Shown: positions 24,001-35,699 of the stretch, piece by piece
Layout: each line of letters starts with the position of its first letter
How positions within the stretch are numbered: the first letter of the stretch is position 1
Made by a program: the position numbers and the translations under genes
NCBI GenBank assembly: GCA_030267565.1
Contig: BRXU01000010.1
Coordinates: 802,501 to 866,500, forward strand
DNA: 64,000 bases
Direction of reading: 5' to 3'
Origin: Pleodorina starrii
Taxonomy: Eukaryota > Chlorophyta > Chlorophyceae > Chlamydomonadales > Volvocaceae
Notes under the pieces: generated by a model
Seen by the model: only the letters and a program-made list of their open reading frames with translations
Databases searched by the model: none
Told to the model about the DNA's origin: nothing

Positions 24001-27000
24001 AGCAGCAACCACCCAGCCCTTGTGGAGCGGAGCCAGCAAACGCCGATCTAAAGAGGGAAAGGGGGAAGGGGTCAGCGTATGCAATCCGACACCGTCAAAC
24101 GTCAAACGTCGAGCCGCGCCGGGGCCCAGCTCTGCACGGCGGTGTCAGTGGCGGTGGCGGTGTCTTCACCACGCACCTGCACATCTGCCGCGGCGCAGAC
24201 CCCGCCAGCCGCGCCACCGCCATCGCCATCTCGATCGGCGGCAGCAGCGCCGCTCGGGGGCCCCGACCCTGCTGCTGCTGCTGCTGCGCGTGTTGCAGCA
24301 TCTGCAGGTGGCGTTGGTACTCGGTGTCCAGGGCCTGCGCCAACGAACAGCAGCACACCAACATAAAACGGCTGCTCTGTAGCTCTGTCGCTGCACTTGG
24401 GATGACCCGTGAGACGACGCGTGCGTAAAAGGGCCCTCGTGCATAAGGCCCCCGTGCACCGACGCCGCGGCCCACACACACCACCTCCCCTCCTTCCCGT
24501 CCTCCCCGAAAAGATCGAACATGAAAGGGCACACACACACACACACACTCAGCACCCCCCCCAAGACGACCACCAAGACGCGCTGGGAGTCCGCAGCGCA
24601 GCTCAACTCAACGCAGCTCGAGAGCACCGCATACTCACGCCCCGACTGCTGCGCAGGTCCTCCACGAAAACAACACCTGCTAGAATTGTTACCATCCATA
24701 CCGCGCCTCCCCCCCCTCCTCCCCCTCCTCCTCCTCCTTCTCCTGGTGGGAAGCCCTGTTACCATCATCTGCTGCTGTTCCTTATCTGCCGTAGTTCCTT
24801 TGTGGGAAGCCCTTTGACTGCGGTGGCACTAGGGGGCGGCACGGCGCCGCAGCACGCGGCATCGCAACCAACCAACCAACCAACCGACCAACCAACCAAC
24901 CGACCAAACCGCTCACCTGCGCGCACATCGAGTAGGTCCGCTGCTGCCACAGCACCCGGCACACCGCCTGGGGGGCCCTCGCCGCCAGCGCCACACCGCC
25001 CGCCTCCGCCGCCTCCGCCACCAACACCCCGAACGCATCCGCCGCCGCCGCCGCTGCAGCAGCCGCTGACGCGTTGGCGCCGCCGCCGAAAGGCTCCTCC
25101 CCTTGCGGAGACCGTGTCGCGCCAGCGGCCGCTGCACCCGCTCCGCCCACTCCGCCATCCACCCGCATCTCCTCGGCCGCGCCGGCGGCGGCGGCGTCGG
25201 AGGAGCCGTCAGGCCAGGAGCCAGCGGCGGCGGCCCTCAGGCACGTCAGCAGCGCCTCCAGTACCTCCCGCAGTGCGGGGTGGTTCCGGAGCGCCAGCGC
25301 CCGACCCACCCAGCCCACCGCCCGGACCGCCGCCGCCGCCGCCGCCTCCGGCGCGGCGGCGGCGGTGGCGCCGGCGGCGCCGCCGCCAGCCCCCAGGCGC
25401 TCCAGGAGCGCCGGCCGGAACGCCCCGCCCAGCCAGGTGTCAAGGGAGGCTCCGTCCTGCCAGCGATTAATCGCCGCCGCCACCGCCACCGCCGCTGCCG
25501 TCGCGGCGGCGGCGCCGCCACCTGCAGCCAGCAGGCGCAGCAGGCTGTCCGCCAGTGCCTGCGTGCTGTGTGGCGCCAACACGCCCGCGCGTAGACCCGC
25601 GACGACGGCGCACGCCAGGGGCAGGCTGGCGGAGGCGGAGGGGGAGGGGGAGGCGGAGTCGGGAGCCACGCGGGAGCTGCAGGCGGCGATGCGCTCGGCG
25701 GCTTCCATCGCCAGGTCTGAGGGAGGGAGGGAGGGAGGGAGGGTGGGAGGGAGAGGGGCGCCATGGCCCATGGGGGTGCCTTGATTGGCAGGTGCCGTTA
25801 CGGGGGGAGCGACAAAAGTGCGACCTGCGTGTGTCAATGCGGGAGAGAGACATTTGGCGGCGCCGGGGATGAGAGGGTGGTCTTGGTGGAAACAACAAAC
25901 TGAGGGTGAGGTGCGCCGATCTTACATACACATTGGTGGCAGCCACCACCACCACCACCACCACCACCACCACCACCACCACCACCACCACCACCAGCAG
26001 CAGGAGGGCAGAGCAGGGTGCGGCGGGTGACGGCTGGCTGTCTGGCTGGAGGATGCAGGGAGGGACCGGCTCCATTGACTTGAACCCCCGCGCCCCCTCC
26101 TCTCCCCGCAGAAACCGGTTACGAAGCACATGGCCAGGGCCGGGCGGGGGTGATACGTCGAAAGACATCCACATCCACATCCACATCCACATCCGCAGCC
26201 GCCAATATACCCCCTTTTTCGCCCGCCCCTCCCCCCGCCCCCCAACCCACCCAGCTGCTGCCGGTCGTCGCAGCAAGCTGTCAGCCGCTGAACCGCCGCG
26301 CACCACGCCGCCAGCAGCGCCGACGACCCATGGGTCATGCTCTCCCCAACCGCACCCCCCGCGGCCGTCTCCTCCGCGGCCGTCTCCTCAGCTTCGCCCC
26401 GGAACGGCAGGCCCGCCGCGCCCGCCTCCTCCCACTCCACCGCGGCCGCCAGGCTCGCAACCACCAGCCTTTGCGCGGCGGCGGCAACGCTCGCGGCGGC
26501 TACGGCGGTGCCTGGTGGTCCGGAGGGCGGTTGGGGAGCTGCGGGAGGCCCTGAGGCCGGAGGCGCTGCGCTCTGAGGCCCCGGTGCGTGTGCCGGTGCG
26601 GGTGCCGGCGTCGGCCCAGGTGTTGGCGCGTGGGCCAGCGGCGGCAGGACGCGGGTGGCGAGCTGGGCTAGGCAGTCCAGCAGCCACTCCTGCGGGACGG
26701 GCAGGCATTGGTGGAGTTATGACAGGCAGACAGGCAGGCAGGCGGGTGGGTGGGCAGGTGGGTAGGTGGGTAGGTGGGTAGGTGCTATGTGGTAATGGAG
26801 ATTGCCAAGCCGCAGCGATGGAGGGGGGGGACGGTCAGGTGGGACGGCTCGGCCTTGGTTGGCTTAAGGTTGGGTTGGGTTGGGTTGCTGCGTGCTTGGG
26901 CGCGGGCGTCGGCGCGGGTGGGGTTCGAGTCGCCGCCCTCCCTCCTTCCTCCCTCCTTCCTCCCTCATTCCGTCGCCGTCGCCGTCGACACCGCTGCGTC

Positions 27001-30000
27001 CCACGCTCTGGAGTGCCAGGTAAGGGTCAGCTCGGGAGAAGGGAGGTGCCCTTCGGACGCCCCTTCGTCCCTCTCACACCCCTGCCTCTGCCCCTGCCCC
27101 TGCCCGTGCCCCCGGCGCACACCTCGTCCCCGTCGGCACCACGTCCCTGCCTCTCCTCCAGCAGCAGCAGCAGCCGCGGCAACGCCGCCAGCAGCGCAGC
27201 GGCAAACGCCACCGCGCCTCCCGACCCCTCGCCTCCGCTGACCCCGCCCGCCGCCGATCCCTTCTGCCGCTCCGCCGCCTGCGTCAGCTGTACGGCCAAC
27301 CGCGTCGCCGCCGCCCTGAGCCCCGCCGCGTCGCCGCCGCCGCCGCCGCCGGCCATCGCCGCCGCCAATCGCTGTACCAGGAGCTCCACCACCGTACACC
27401 GCTCTGCGCCATGGCTAGCGGCGGCGGCGGCGGGCAGCTGCTGCGGCGTCAGCTGCAGCAGCAGCAGCTGCAGCGCCGCCGCCGCCTCCTGCGCTGCATC
27501 CGCCTTGCTGCCCCAGCGCATGCGGCTCGCCGCCGACGGCCCTGCCGCGGCGACGGCGGCGGCGGCCGCCAGCGCGCAGGCGCACAGCTGCTCCGCCGCC
27601 GCCGTCAATGACGCGTCGGAAAGAGCCAGCTGTTGCAGGGCGGCGGCGGCAGCGGCGCCGCCGCCGCCACCAGCGGCGGCGGCTGCCGCCGCCGTCGCGG
27701 CGCCATGCAGCCGCAGCAGCGACGCCCACGCGCCCACGGCCGCCAGCCGAAGCTGCGCCGCCGCGGCGGGGCTGTAACAACCCCCCCGCTGACCCGCCGC
27801 TGCCTCGTCAACCACCATTGCTACAGCCGTACCGCCGTCCGACGCAGTCGCAGTGCCGGGGGAGGAAGAGGGCGGGGCCTGTACGACACCGGCCGCTGCG
27901 CCGACGCCGTCAGGATGGATGCGGGGATGTACGGCAGCCAGTGCCGCCAGCAGCGACGCCTTCACCTCCGCTAGCGCCGCGAAGCCGTCGGCGGCGGCGC
28001 TGGGAGCGAGCCATGCCCGCGCCGCCGCCGCCGCCGCTGCCGCGCCGTCGTCGCCGGCGGCAGCGGCTCCGCCGCCGCCGCCAACCGCGAGACGCAGCTC
28101 CGCCGCCACCGCGTCCACCACCGCCGCCAGCACGGTCATGCCGTACAGCGTCTGATCCGCACAGCTGTCGTACTCTTCCGTCGGCGGCGTCAGCGACTCG
28201 TCCAGCGCGGCCTGCACCTGGCTCAGCGCGACGGTGTGCGCGCGGCGGAGCGAGAGGTGACCCGCGGCGGCGATCTGCGGGCGGACAGACCGGGGGCAGA
28301 CCCGAGGGTGAGGTGCGGTGCGGTGTGGTGCGGTGTCGCGAACTGGCGATCGGGTGAACGGCCTCCAAACGAGCGGATATTACGGGCGGCCCACGCGCAA
28401 GCGAGTGGGGTGTGCTGCGACACGCGCCGACGCGCGCTCGTCGATTGGGACAAAGCAGGAAAGCAGGAGAAAGTAAAGGCCTTGGAGGAAGCAGGAGGAA
28501 AGGAAGGAAGGAAGGCGAGACCCAAAGAGGTGCTGTGCAGCTAAGTACGTAGAAGTGTACGGCACCTTGTACGTCGTAGTAAGGCACAAGAGAGAGAGAG
28601 GGAGTGCACTCGGCCGACCCAGGCCGGGAGACGGCCGGGGGACGGCGGGCGGGCGGGAGAGTCAGGGGACACGCTTGCGGCGACGCTCAGTGGCAAAAGG
28701 CAAGCCAGCGAAAACCCATTTTCAAATGCACGAAACCCATCGATCCTTCGCCGCGCCTCGTCTCCGTTTCCAACCCTTCCGTCGGCCATCAAAAGCCACA
28801 GAAGGCACAAAAGCCACAGGCGCATGCGCCGCCATGCAGTCCGCTTCAGTCCCAGGGCAGTCCCCAAAGACGCCGGCAGCAGCAGCACACGTCCCGCAAC
28901 TCCCCCCCGCCCCCGCCCCCCCGCCCCCGCCCGCTGCCGTCCTCACCGCCGCCAGCGTCGCTGCACCGCACATGACCTGACCGTCGGCGCGCGCGATGGC
29001 CGCGGCGGAAAGTGACCCATGGGTCGGCGACCCGGCGCCGCGCACCGCCGCCACCAGGTCGCCCACACACGCGTCCTGCGCGGGCCGAATCGGGTCAGGG
29101 CAAGGTCAGGACAGGGTCGAGTTAGGACCGGGTCGGGTCAGGGTCGGGTCGGGTCGACTTAGGACCGTGGGCGGGTGTTAACGACATTGGGAGCTGGCGA
29201 GGCAGTAGCACCCACGGCAGCACCAGCACCAGCTCTGACGACGCAGCTAAAACCCTAAAACCCTAAAACCCCTCCACATCCCTACCTGTAGCGCCACGGC
29301 GTCCAGGGCCCCCGGCCCCGCCGCCCGCACCGCCACCGTCAGACAGCCAGCGGCGGCGGAGGCCAGTGCCAGTCGTGAGTCCGCCTCCGAACCACTCCCT
29401 CCGCCTCCGCCTCCGCCGCCTCCTCCTCCCCCCCCGGCCGGCAGCGCTGCAGCCCCCCCCGGTCCGCTGGGCGCCATCACCTCTGCCCGGAGCGCCTGCC
29501 ACAACTGCGGGACCGACCCACGGGTCGGCAGGAGGGGTTATCCACGTATAGGCCGGAGGGGAGGGGTGAAGATTGAGTTTGCAGGAGGGGGGGTTTGGAG
29601 AGTGAATTTGCAAGAATGGAACAAGAAGCCCTGGAGGGGAGGGGGGTAAAGTAAGTGGGCCAATGATACAGGGGTGTAGTACAGTAATGGAAATTCGAGA
29701 CCGCAGCGGTGGAATGGAGGCGACGTGCGTGCGCGATTACGATTCCCCTTTCCCAATATTTTATACAACGTTTCCCATCTTGTGTTATGTTATTACAAAC
29801 GGCCTCTCCCTCTCGCCCCTCTCCCCTCGTCTTCTCGCCCCCTCTTTCCGCTGACCCACCTGGCCCAGATGCGGCGCCAGGGCATCTGGTCCGTAGGCGG
29901 GGCAGCAGCGCCGCAACGCAGCGAGGGAGTCCTCCTTGGCGGGACTGAGGAAGCGGGGGGAGGCGGGTGGAGGTGTGTGTGTGTGTGGAAGAGTGGTATG

Positions 30001-33000
30001 CAAGAACGAAACCGGCGGGGGGCGGACGAGGTAAGGAAAGGAGATACCGCAGCGAAGGAACGAAGACGGGGGAGCGGGGGATCAGGGCGTGAGATGCTCC
30101 TTTATATAACAATGAGTCACTGCGGACATTGTTGAGCGGGGGAGCGGGGGAGCAGGAGGGAGGTGGAAAGCGGCGTGAGGCGGGCGGCAGTACAGTACAT
30201 CCCCCCCACATACACAAACACACGCATACATACACATACACACGCACACGCGCGCAACAACCCCCTCCGCTAACCCCCCTCTCACCTCACATATAAACGA
30301 GCATATCACTCCGCTAACCCCCCTCTCACCTCACATATAAACGAGCATATCACTCCGCTACCCCCCCTCTCACCTCACATATAAACGAGCATATCACTCC
30401 GCTAACCCCCCTCTCACCTCACATATAAACGAGCATATCACTCCGCTACCCCCCCCTCTCACCTCACATATAAACGAGCATATCACTCCGCTAACCCCCC
30501 TCTCACCTCACATATAAACGAGCATATCACTCCGCTAAACCCCCTCTCACCTCACATATAAACGAGCATATCACTCCGCTACCCCCCCCTCTCACCTCAC
30601 ATATAAACGAGCATATCACTCCGCTACCCCCCCTCTCACCTCACATATAAACGAGCATATCACTCCGTTAACCCCCCTCTCACCTCACATATAAACGAGC
30701 ATATCACTCCGCTACCCCCCCCTCTCACCTCACATATAAACGAGCATATCACTCCGCTACCCCCCCTCTCACCTCACATATAAACGAGCATATCACTCCG
30801 CTACCCCCCCCCCTCTCACCTCACATATAAACGAGCATATCACTCCGCTACCCCCCCCTCTCACCTCACATATAAACGAGCATATCACTCCGCTACCCCC
30901 CCCTCTCACCTCACATATAAACGAGCATATCACTCCGCTACCCCCCCCTCTCACCTCACATATAAACGAGCATATCACTCCGCTACCCCCCCCCCTCTCC
31001 GCTCACATATAAACGAGCATATCACTCCGCTAACCCCCCTCTCACCTCACATATAAACGAGCATATCACTCCGCTAACCCCCCTCTCACCTCACATATAA
31101 ACGAGCATATCACTCCGCTAAGCCCCCCTCTCACCTCACATATAAACGAGCATATCACTCCGCTACCCACCCCTCTCACCTCAAATATAAACGTGCATAT
31201 CACTCCGCTACCCCCCCCCCTCTCACCTCTCATATAAACGAGCATATCACTCCGCTACCCCCCCCTCTCACCTCACATATAAACGAGCATATCACTCCGC
31301 TACCCCCCCCTCTCACCTCACATATAAACGAGCATATCACTCCGCTACCCCCCCCCTCTCACCTCACATATAAACGAGCATATCACTCCGCTACCCCCCC
31401 CCGCTCACCTCACATATAAACGAGCATATCACTCCGCTAACCCCCCTCTCACCTCACATATAAACGAGCATATCACTCCGCTAACCCCCCTCTCACCTCA
31501 CATATAAACGAGCATATCACTCCGCTAAACCCCCCTCTCACCTCACATATAAACGAGCATATCACTCCGCTACCCACCCCTCTCACCTCACATATAAACG
31601 AGCATATCACTCCGCTACCCCCCCCTCTCACCTCACATATAAACGAGCATATCACTCCGCTACCCCCCCCCTCTCACCTCACATATAAACGAGCATATCA
31701 CTCCGCTAACCCCCCTCTCACCTCACATATAAACGAGCATATCACTCCGCTAAACCCCCCTCTCACCTCACATATAAACGAGCATATCACTCCGCTACCC
31801 ACCCCTCTCACCTCACATATAAACGAGCATATCACTCCGCTACCCCCCCTCTCACCGGTACGTGGAGCTGAGTTTCTCCACCAGCAGCGGCACCACCCCG
31901 CCCGCCAGAAAGGGCGAGGCGGCCAGACATCGCTCCAGGGAGGTAGCCAGGTCGGACCGGGTGATGGCGGCGGGGCCACGCGCCAGGGAGGGCGGCGGGT
32001 TGAAGGAGATGGGGAAGTACGACGAAGCCCAGTCGGCCACCTCGTCAGCCAGCTGCCGCAGCGGCGTGGCGTCGGCGCCCGGGGAGTGGTGAAGCTGACA
32101 TAAGGCCTATATGGGGGGGGGGAGAGGGCGGGGGGGGGTGCGGGCTGGGTGTGTGAGAGACTGAGAGTGTGTGTGTGTGTGGAGGGGGGTGGGTGGGTTT
32201 GGAGTGCGATGCGAAGCCGTACTGGTACAGGTACTGGTATCGTACTGGTATCGTACTGGTTGCAGCGACCAGCCCCTTGGTTGTGATGTTGGTGGGGTCG
32301 GTGCCCTCCTCCCCCGCCTCATCCTCCACCTTCCCCCTTCGGGGGCCTCTCATACTCCTGGCTGCTTCAACCCCACCCACCCACCCACCCACCCACCCAC
32401 CCACCCACCCACGTCGCTTCCGTCGTCCCCCCAATGTCGACTCCGTGCCATATCTGCCGTCAGCGTATGTCTGCACCCCGCCACCCCCCACCATCCCCTT
32501 TCCCCCCGATGGGTCAAGCCGCGCTTCGGGCTACACAACGTCCGCAGGATTCCCTGTTTCGTTCTTGCCTTACACTCTTCAGACCCCCAGCCCCACCCCC
32601 ACCACGAATACACATACACACACACGAATACACACACACGCACTCACGCACACGCACATTCCCTGTTTCGTTCTAGCATTACACTCGTCAAACCCCCACC
32701 CCCATCCCCATCCCCACCACGAATACACACACACGCACACGCACATGCCCCGCCACTCACCCCGACCGCCTCAAACGCCAGCATGAGGCAGCGCGGGTCC
32801 TTCTCCCCGTCAGCAGCCCCCAGGAAGGCGTCAAGCAGCGGCACGGGGCCACCTCGCGGGGCCGGGGCCGAGGCTGAGGCCGAGGCCGGGGCCGCCGCCG
32901 CCAGTGCGCCCCAGCGGCCTCGGGTGATTGCTAGCAGCAGCTGCAGCAGGGCGGAGCGGTCGTCCTGTCGGAAGGACTGGGCGCTGCGGAGCTGGGGGGA

Positions 33001-35106
33001 GGGGGGAGGGGGGTATCCACGGGGACGAATGGGGGTTTGAGGAGTGAATTTGCAAAAAAAACGAAACAGGGGGGAGGGATGAAGAAGATAGCGCAGCGGC
33101 GGGACGGGGGTTGGGTACGGGGATAAAAAGGGAATACCGAAGGGGGGAGGGGGAGGGGAGGGGGTGCAGGGAGGTGGGGGGGGGGTAGGGAGTGAAGTGC
33201 GGATTGCAGCGGGCAGAGGGACGGGAGGGCGATGAAAAGGAATGAAAACGCAGCGGAGGGACGGGGGCGGCCGAGGACGGGGGGGGAGAAGCGGCCAGGG
33301 GCCATGTCCCCATGTGGTTGTGAGGTGGGGAGGGGAGGGAAGGGGGCGGGAGGGGACCGAAGAGGGCTCACAACCGGCATCCCTAATCGCCCTTTCCCCG
33401 CAGGTACCAAAACGAGGCTGACGTGCCACCTCCCAGTGCAGCAGGCGTTGCCGCAGGCGGGCAGGCAGGCAGACAGGCGGGGAGTGCAAAGGGGCCGCTG
33501 CTGCCCAGGGGCTTCCGCGCCGGTGTGTCGCCGAGGTGGTGGAGGTGGTGGTGGTGGTGGTGCCGCAGCTGCCGCCCTTCCGAGTACGTTGCACGACTGA
33601 AGCATGACACCCACCCACCCACCTACCCATCCATCCATCCGTCCTGACTCCATTCCCCCCTAAAACCCGTCCCATTGTATTTTTTGAATCCCCGACCCTT
33701 CCCCCTCCCTCTTTCCCCACATCCCGTCTGCCGCGTCCGCCCAACCGCCCCACCCCCCGCCCCCATGCGCCCCAGCACACGCCCATCCCGGCCGCTGACA
33801 CAGCAGCCGGCACTGCCCTTCCGGCTCCTTCACCACCGACCCACCGACCCACCATCTCCGCCGTAGCTTCCAGCACCAGTAAGCCGCTCTCGTCCCGCAG
33901 CCGAGCCCCGCAGCCGGCGGTTTCGGAGCCGGAGGACTGCAGCAGGGAGCGACATGCGGCCGCGGCGGCGCCCACGCACGGCCTGCCAGCGCAGGCACAT
34001 ACGCACACGTGCAAGCGCATATACACACAGCCCCGGACGAAGCGGGAGGACCGGGGGAGGGCGGGGTGGGTTACAGAAAAAGATACCGCAGCGAAGGGAC
34101 GGAGAGGGGGCAGGGTGGGTTACAGAAAAAGATACCGCAGCGAAGGGACGGAGACGGCGTTAGCGAACGGATGGCGAGAGTGGACACAGCCCCGGACGGA
34201 GAGGGAGGGCAGGGGGGGCGATGGAGTGGGTGCCTGCCCCGCAGGGCGCGAGGCTGGAGGCAGCTATAGCTTATGGGGAGCAAGCACTCCCGCCCGGGCT
34301 GCCGAGGGGATCTCCAGGGAGGAAGCAGGGCCGCGGAGGAGGGCCGCCCCGAGTGAACTAGTCGGTCCCCTGCAGCGGTCGGTCGGTCGGTCGGTCCCCC
34401 AAAGAATAATGCACCGGACCCCCTTCGATTCGTCGTGACTCCCTTCGATTCGCCGTGATAGGTTCGTTCCAACCCGCACCTCCGAGTCCTTCCAACCCAC
34501 ATGTCCCGCCCTGCCCCCCCGCGATCGTCGCCGCGCGCACCAGTCTCTCAGCCGCGCCGCCAGGTACTCCGCCAGCGTATGCAGCTCTCCCTCGCCCAGC
34601 ACGGCCCGGCAGAGAGCCACCACCTAGGGGGTCGGCGGGTCGGCGCAGCATGTCGGGTCGGTGAAGTTGAGATGGTTCGGCAACAGGGAACCATGCGCAA
34701 TTGCGGGGAGTCCCGGGTTTCCAGCAGATCCACGCGAGGCCCTTGCGCAATAGCAGCCAGTATAGCATAATTTGCTTTAAAAACTTTGCACGTTATTCGC
34801 ACCTCTCCGAGCAAGCGAGTGCCATTTTCCCGCGCCTCCTTTTCCGGCGACGTGAGCGGCCCTGCCAGCAAGACTGCCTGGAACCGATAAAAACATTTGA
34901 TCTAAACAGATCATCCAACATATTGTGTTGCAGTACTAATCCACCGCCGACGTGGACGGGTTACCCACCAAATCAACGATAGTTAATTTCCTTTCATTAA
35001 TTGCATCAACAATATCATTACAAGCCTCCTTTCTACTTAATTGACTATCGGGTTCGGTGCTACACGCACGGTCGACTACCGGAAGGAACTGTTCAGAGCG
35101 GGTCAT
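15051..35106 (-). CDS. MMS19: MMS19, cytosolic iron-sulfur protein assembly / DNA repair HEAT-repeat protein
   Basis: MMS19 is the adaptor that delivers Fe-S clusters to nuclear and cytosolic enzymes such as helicases and polymerases. Sixteen exons (minus): 35106-34969, 34877-34803, 34623-34541, 33982-33853, 32991-32761, 32106-31856, 29944-29860, 29504-29286, 29075-28947, 28274-27123, 26689-26251, 25716-24917, 24334-24177, 23809-23545, 23055-22789, 15143-15051. All phases agree and give 1504 residues, longer than animal or plant MMS19 because of Ala/Gly-rich insertions (residues 448-1244). Diagnostic stretches: PLTSPEKEARENGTRLLGE (48-71 region), DGEKDPRCLMLAFEAVG before 219, SYFPISFNPPPS and AKEDSLAALRRCCPAYG (220-331), PYHVLHPLRQQ (end of exon 15) and LRALDDNRRGVRQLAVRARRAW (last exon). 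The ATG at 35106 is the first in frame. The last exon was recognised by homology 7.6 kb away. Identification is very likely; the Ala-rich exons 10-12 rest mainly on phase continuity. Confidence 0.93.
15228..15269. repeat. GC-rich palindrome at element end
   Basis: A stem of GGGCGGGGCCCC with GGGGCCCCGCCC encloses AGCGCGAAGCGCC. The same palindrome opens the second element copy at 37806. Short palindromic repeats of this general kind are known to be abundant in Volvox organelle genomes; whether this one belongs to that set needs comparison. Confidence 0.85.
15270..15363 (+). repeat. 47-bp direct duplication at start of the insertion
   Basis: Two identical copies of a 47-bp unit starting GTAGCCGTAGCGCCTCTAGC lie head to tail. 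They sit between the element palindrome and the first 1.87 kb unit. The unit carries GCCGTAGCGCC, the inverse of GGCGCTACGGC at the far end of the insertion. Confidence 0.9.
15366..17236 (+). repeat. Tandem unit 1 (1871 bp)
   Basis: Starts TTAAATGGTGTCCGTCCGTC and ends in CGCAAGGGGCGCTACGGCAG...GCGCGCTTG. From 15733 onward it matches unit 2 at an offset of exactly 1871. The first 370 bp differ from units 2 and 3 at many positions. The open frames inside are products of GCGTMG low-complexity sequence. Confidence 0.9.
17237..19107 (+). repeat. Tandem unit 2 (1871 bp)
   Basis: Its left part is identical to unit 3 and its right part identical to unit 1, as far as I compared them. That mosaic places the recent duplication breakpoints near 15733 and 17635 rather than at the unit border. 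Confidence 0.9.
19108..20913 (+). repeat. Tandem unit 3 (about 1.81 kb, diverged right part)
   Basis: Matches unit 2 up to 19506, then diverges. It has an internal partial duplication: the blocks from about 19500-19980 and 20065-20550 are similar to each other. It ends with the same CGCAAGGGGCGCTACGGCAG tail as the other units, directly before the TGTAG target site. Confidence 0.85.
22378..22442. repeat. Perfect 20-bp inverted repeat (hairpin)
   Basis: Arms of 20 bp (GACATGACAGGCGTAGTTCT and its exact complement at 22423-22442) are separated by 25 nt. It lies in the last MMS19 intron and so would be transcribed. It may be a foldback remnant of an element or a small-RNA precursor; nothing else supports the latter. 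Confidence 0.8.
23118..23205 (+). repeat. Dispersed intronic repeat copy in MMS19
   Basis: Contains GGGTGATATGATCCTTTATA, then CGCTGCGGACGTTGTTG, then TTAACCACGGATAGGCCGGA. These are diverged versions of the modules seen in the PDE introns at 2048-2160 and 2735-2872, in the same plus-strand orientation. Confidence 0.75.
24866..24907 (+). repeat. CCAA tetranucleotide microsatellite
   Basis: About ten CAAC units with two interruptions lie immediately after the MMS19 donor at 24917 (minus strand), in the intron 24335-24916. Confidence 0.9.
25943..25995 (+). repeat. CAC trinucleotide microsatellite
   Basis: An uninterrupted run of about 17 CAC units in the MMS19 intron 25717-26250. Confidence 0.95.
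29247..29272 (+). repeat. Telomere-like CCCTAAAA repeats
   Basis: Three CCCTAAAA units (TTTTAGGG on the other strand) lie in the MMS19 intron 28948... between the exons ending 29286 and starting 29075. TTTTAGGG is the Chlamydomonas-type telomere unit. A short interstitial tract such as this can arise at a repaired break. Confidence 0.75.
30086..30136 (+). repeat. Dispersed intronic repeat copy next to the minisatellite
   Basis: Reads GCGTGAGATGCTCCTTTATA then ACAATGAGTCACTGCGGACA. It is the best single-copy relative of the 44-bp minisatellite unit that starts about 130 bp away in the opposite orientation. Confidence 0.75.
30265..31855 (-). repeat. 44-bp minisatellite, about 36 copies
   Basis: The unit on the minus strand is GTGAGAGGGGGGTTAGCGGA followed by GTGATATGCTCGTTTATATGTGAG. 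Units vary mainly in the length of the C run and a few substitutions. The array ends exactly at the MMS19 donor at 31856/31855, so the GTGAG of the last unit is the working 5' splice site and every other unit carries the same donor-like GGTGAG. It fills most of the 1.9 kb intron 29945-31855. Confidence 0.95.
32370..32412 (+). repeat. CCCA tetranucleotide microsatellite
   Basis: About ten CCCA units in the MMS19 intron 32107-32760. The same intron holds two plus-strand blocks reading CCCTGTTTCGTTCT near 32550 and 32660, which are inverse copies of a motif at about 33035. Confidence 0.9.
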
Positions 35107-35699
35107 AACGACTGCTGCTGGCAAATCGAGGGCACAGTGCACGTGGTATCCATGAATGTCTTTTGAGACGGGCGACTCCTATAATTCCAGCGGCTCCCAC
35201 CTCTCAGCGATTGAGAGTACGACATCACACATGAATGTACAGGCATGTACGACAAGCCTGCCTGTCACTCATACAGTTGCGCCTCCCCCGTCGATAGGGC
35301 ACAAAAGATATGCTTTGTTGCCAGCCAATGTTCGTATGTTCGTACAAGCACAAATGCGCGCGATGGGCGTGTATGGGGTCCCGAGAGTGATCTACGCAGC
35401 GTCTACGTACGAGCAATACGTACAAGCAATCACACATACATGCGTGCGTGGCGGCGAGCTCCATCAGTTGTTTGGGCTGATGAAGAGCGATACACGCATT
35501 CCCTCAGCTCAGCGAGGGAATCTCCCAGCTGTTTGTCGTTCGTCCAGTCACACCTGGTATCGATGTAGGGCCCCCCGCAGACAGACCCTCACCTCGCTCC
35601 ATCCTTCCTCGCATTCCTTCGCGTACTGAGGTAGTGACTCAGTATTGAGTCCGTCCGCGATGACTGCTGAACAGCAATCTGTGGTTTGACACGCACCCT

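Noticed and set aside
30265..31855. CRISPR array
   Set aside because: Units are contiguous with no unique spacers, the DNA is eukaryotic, and the repeat lies in an intron; it is a minisatellite.
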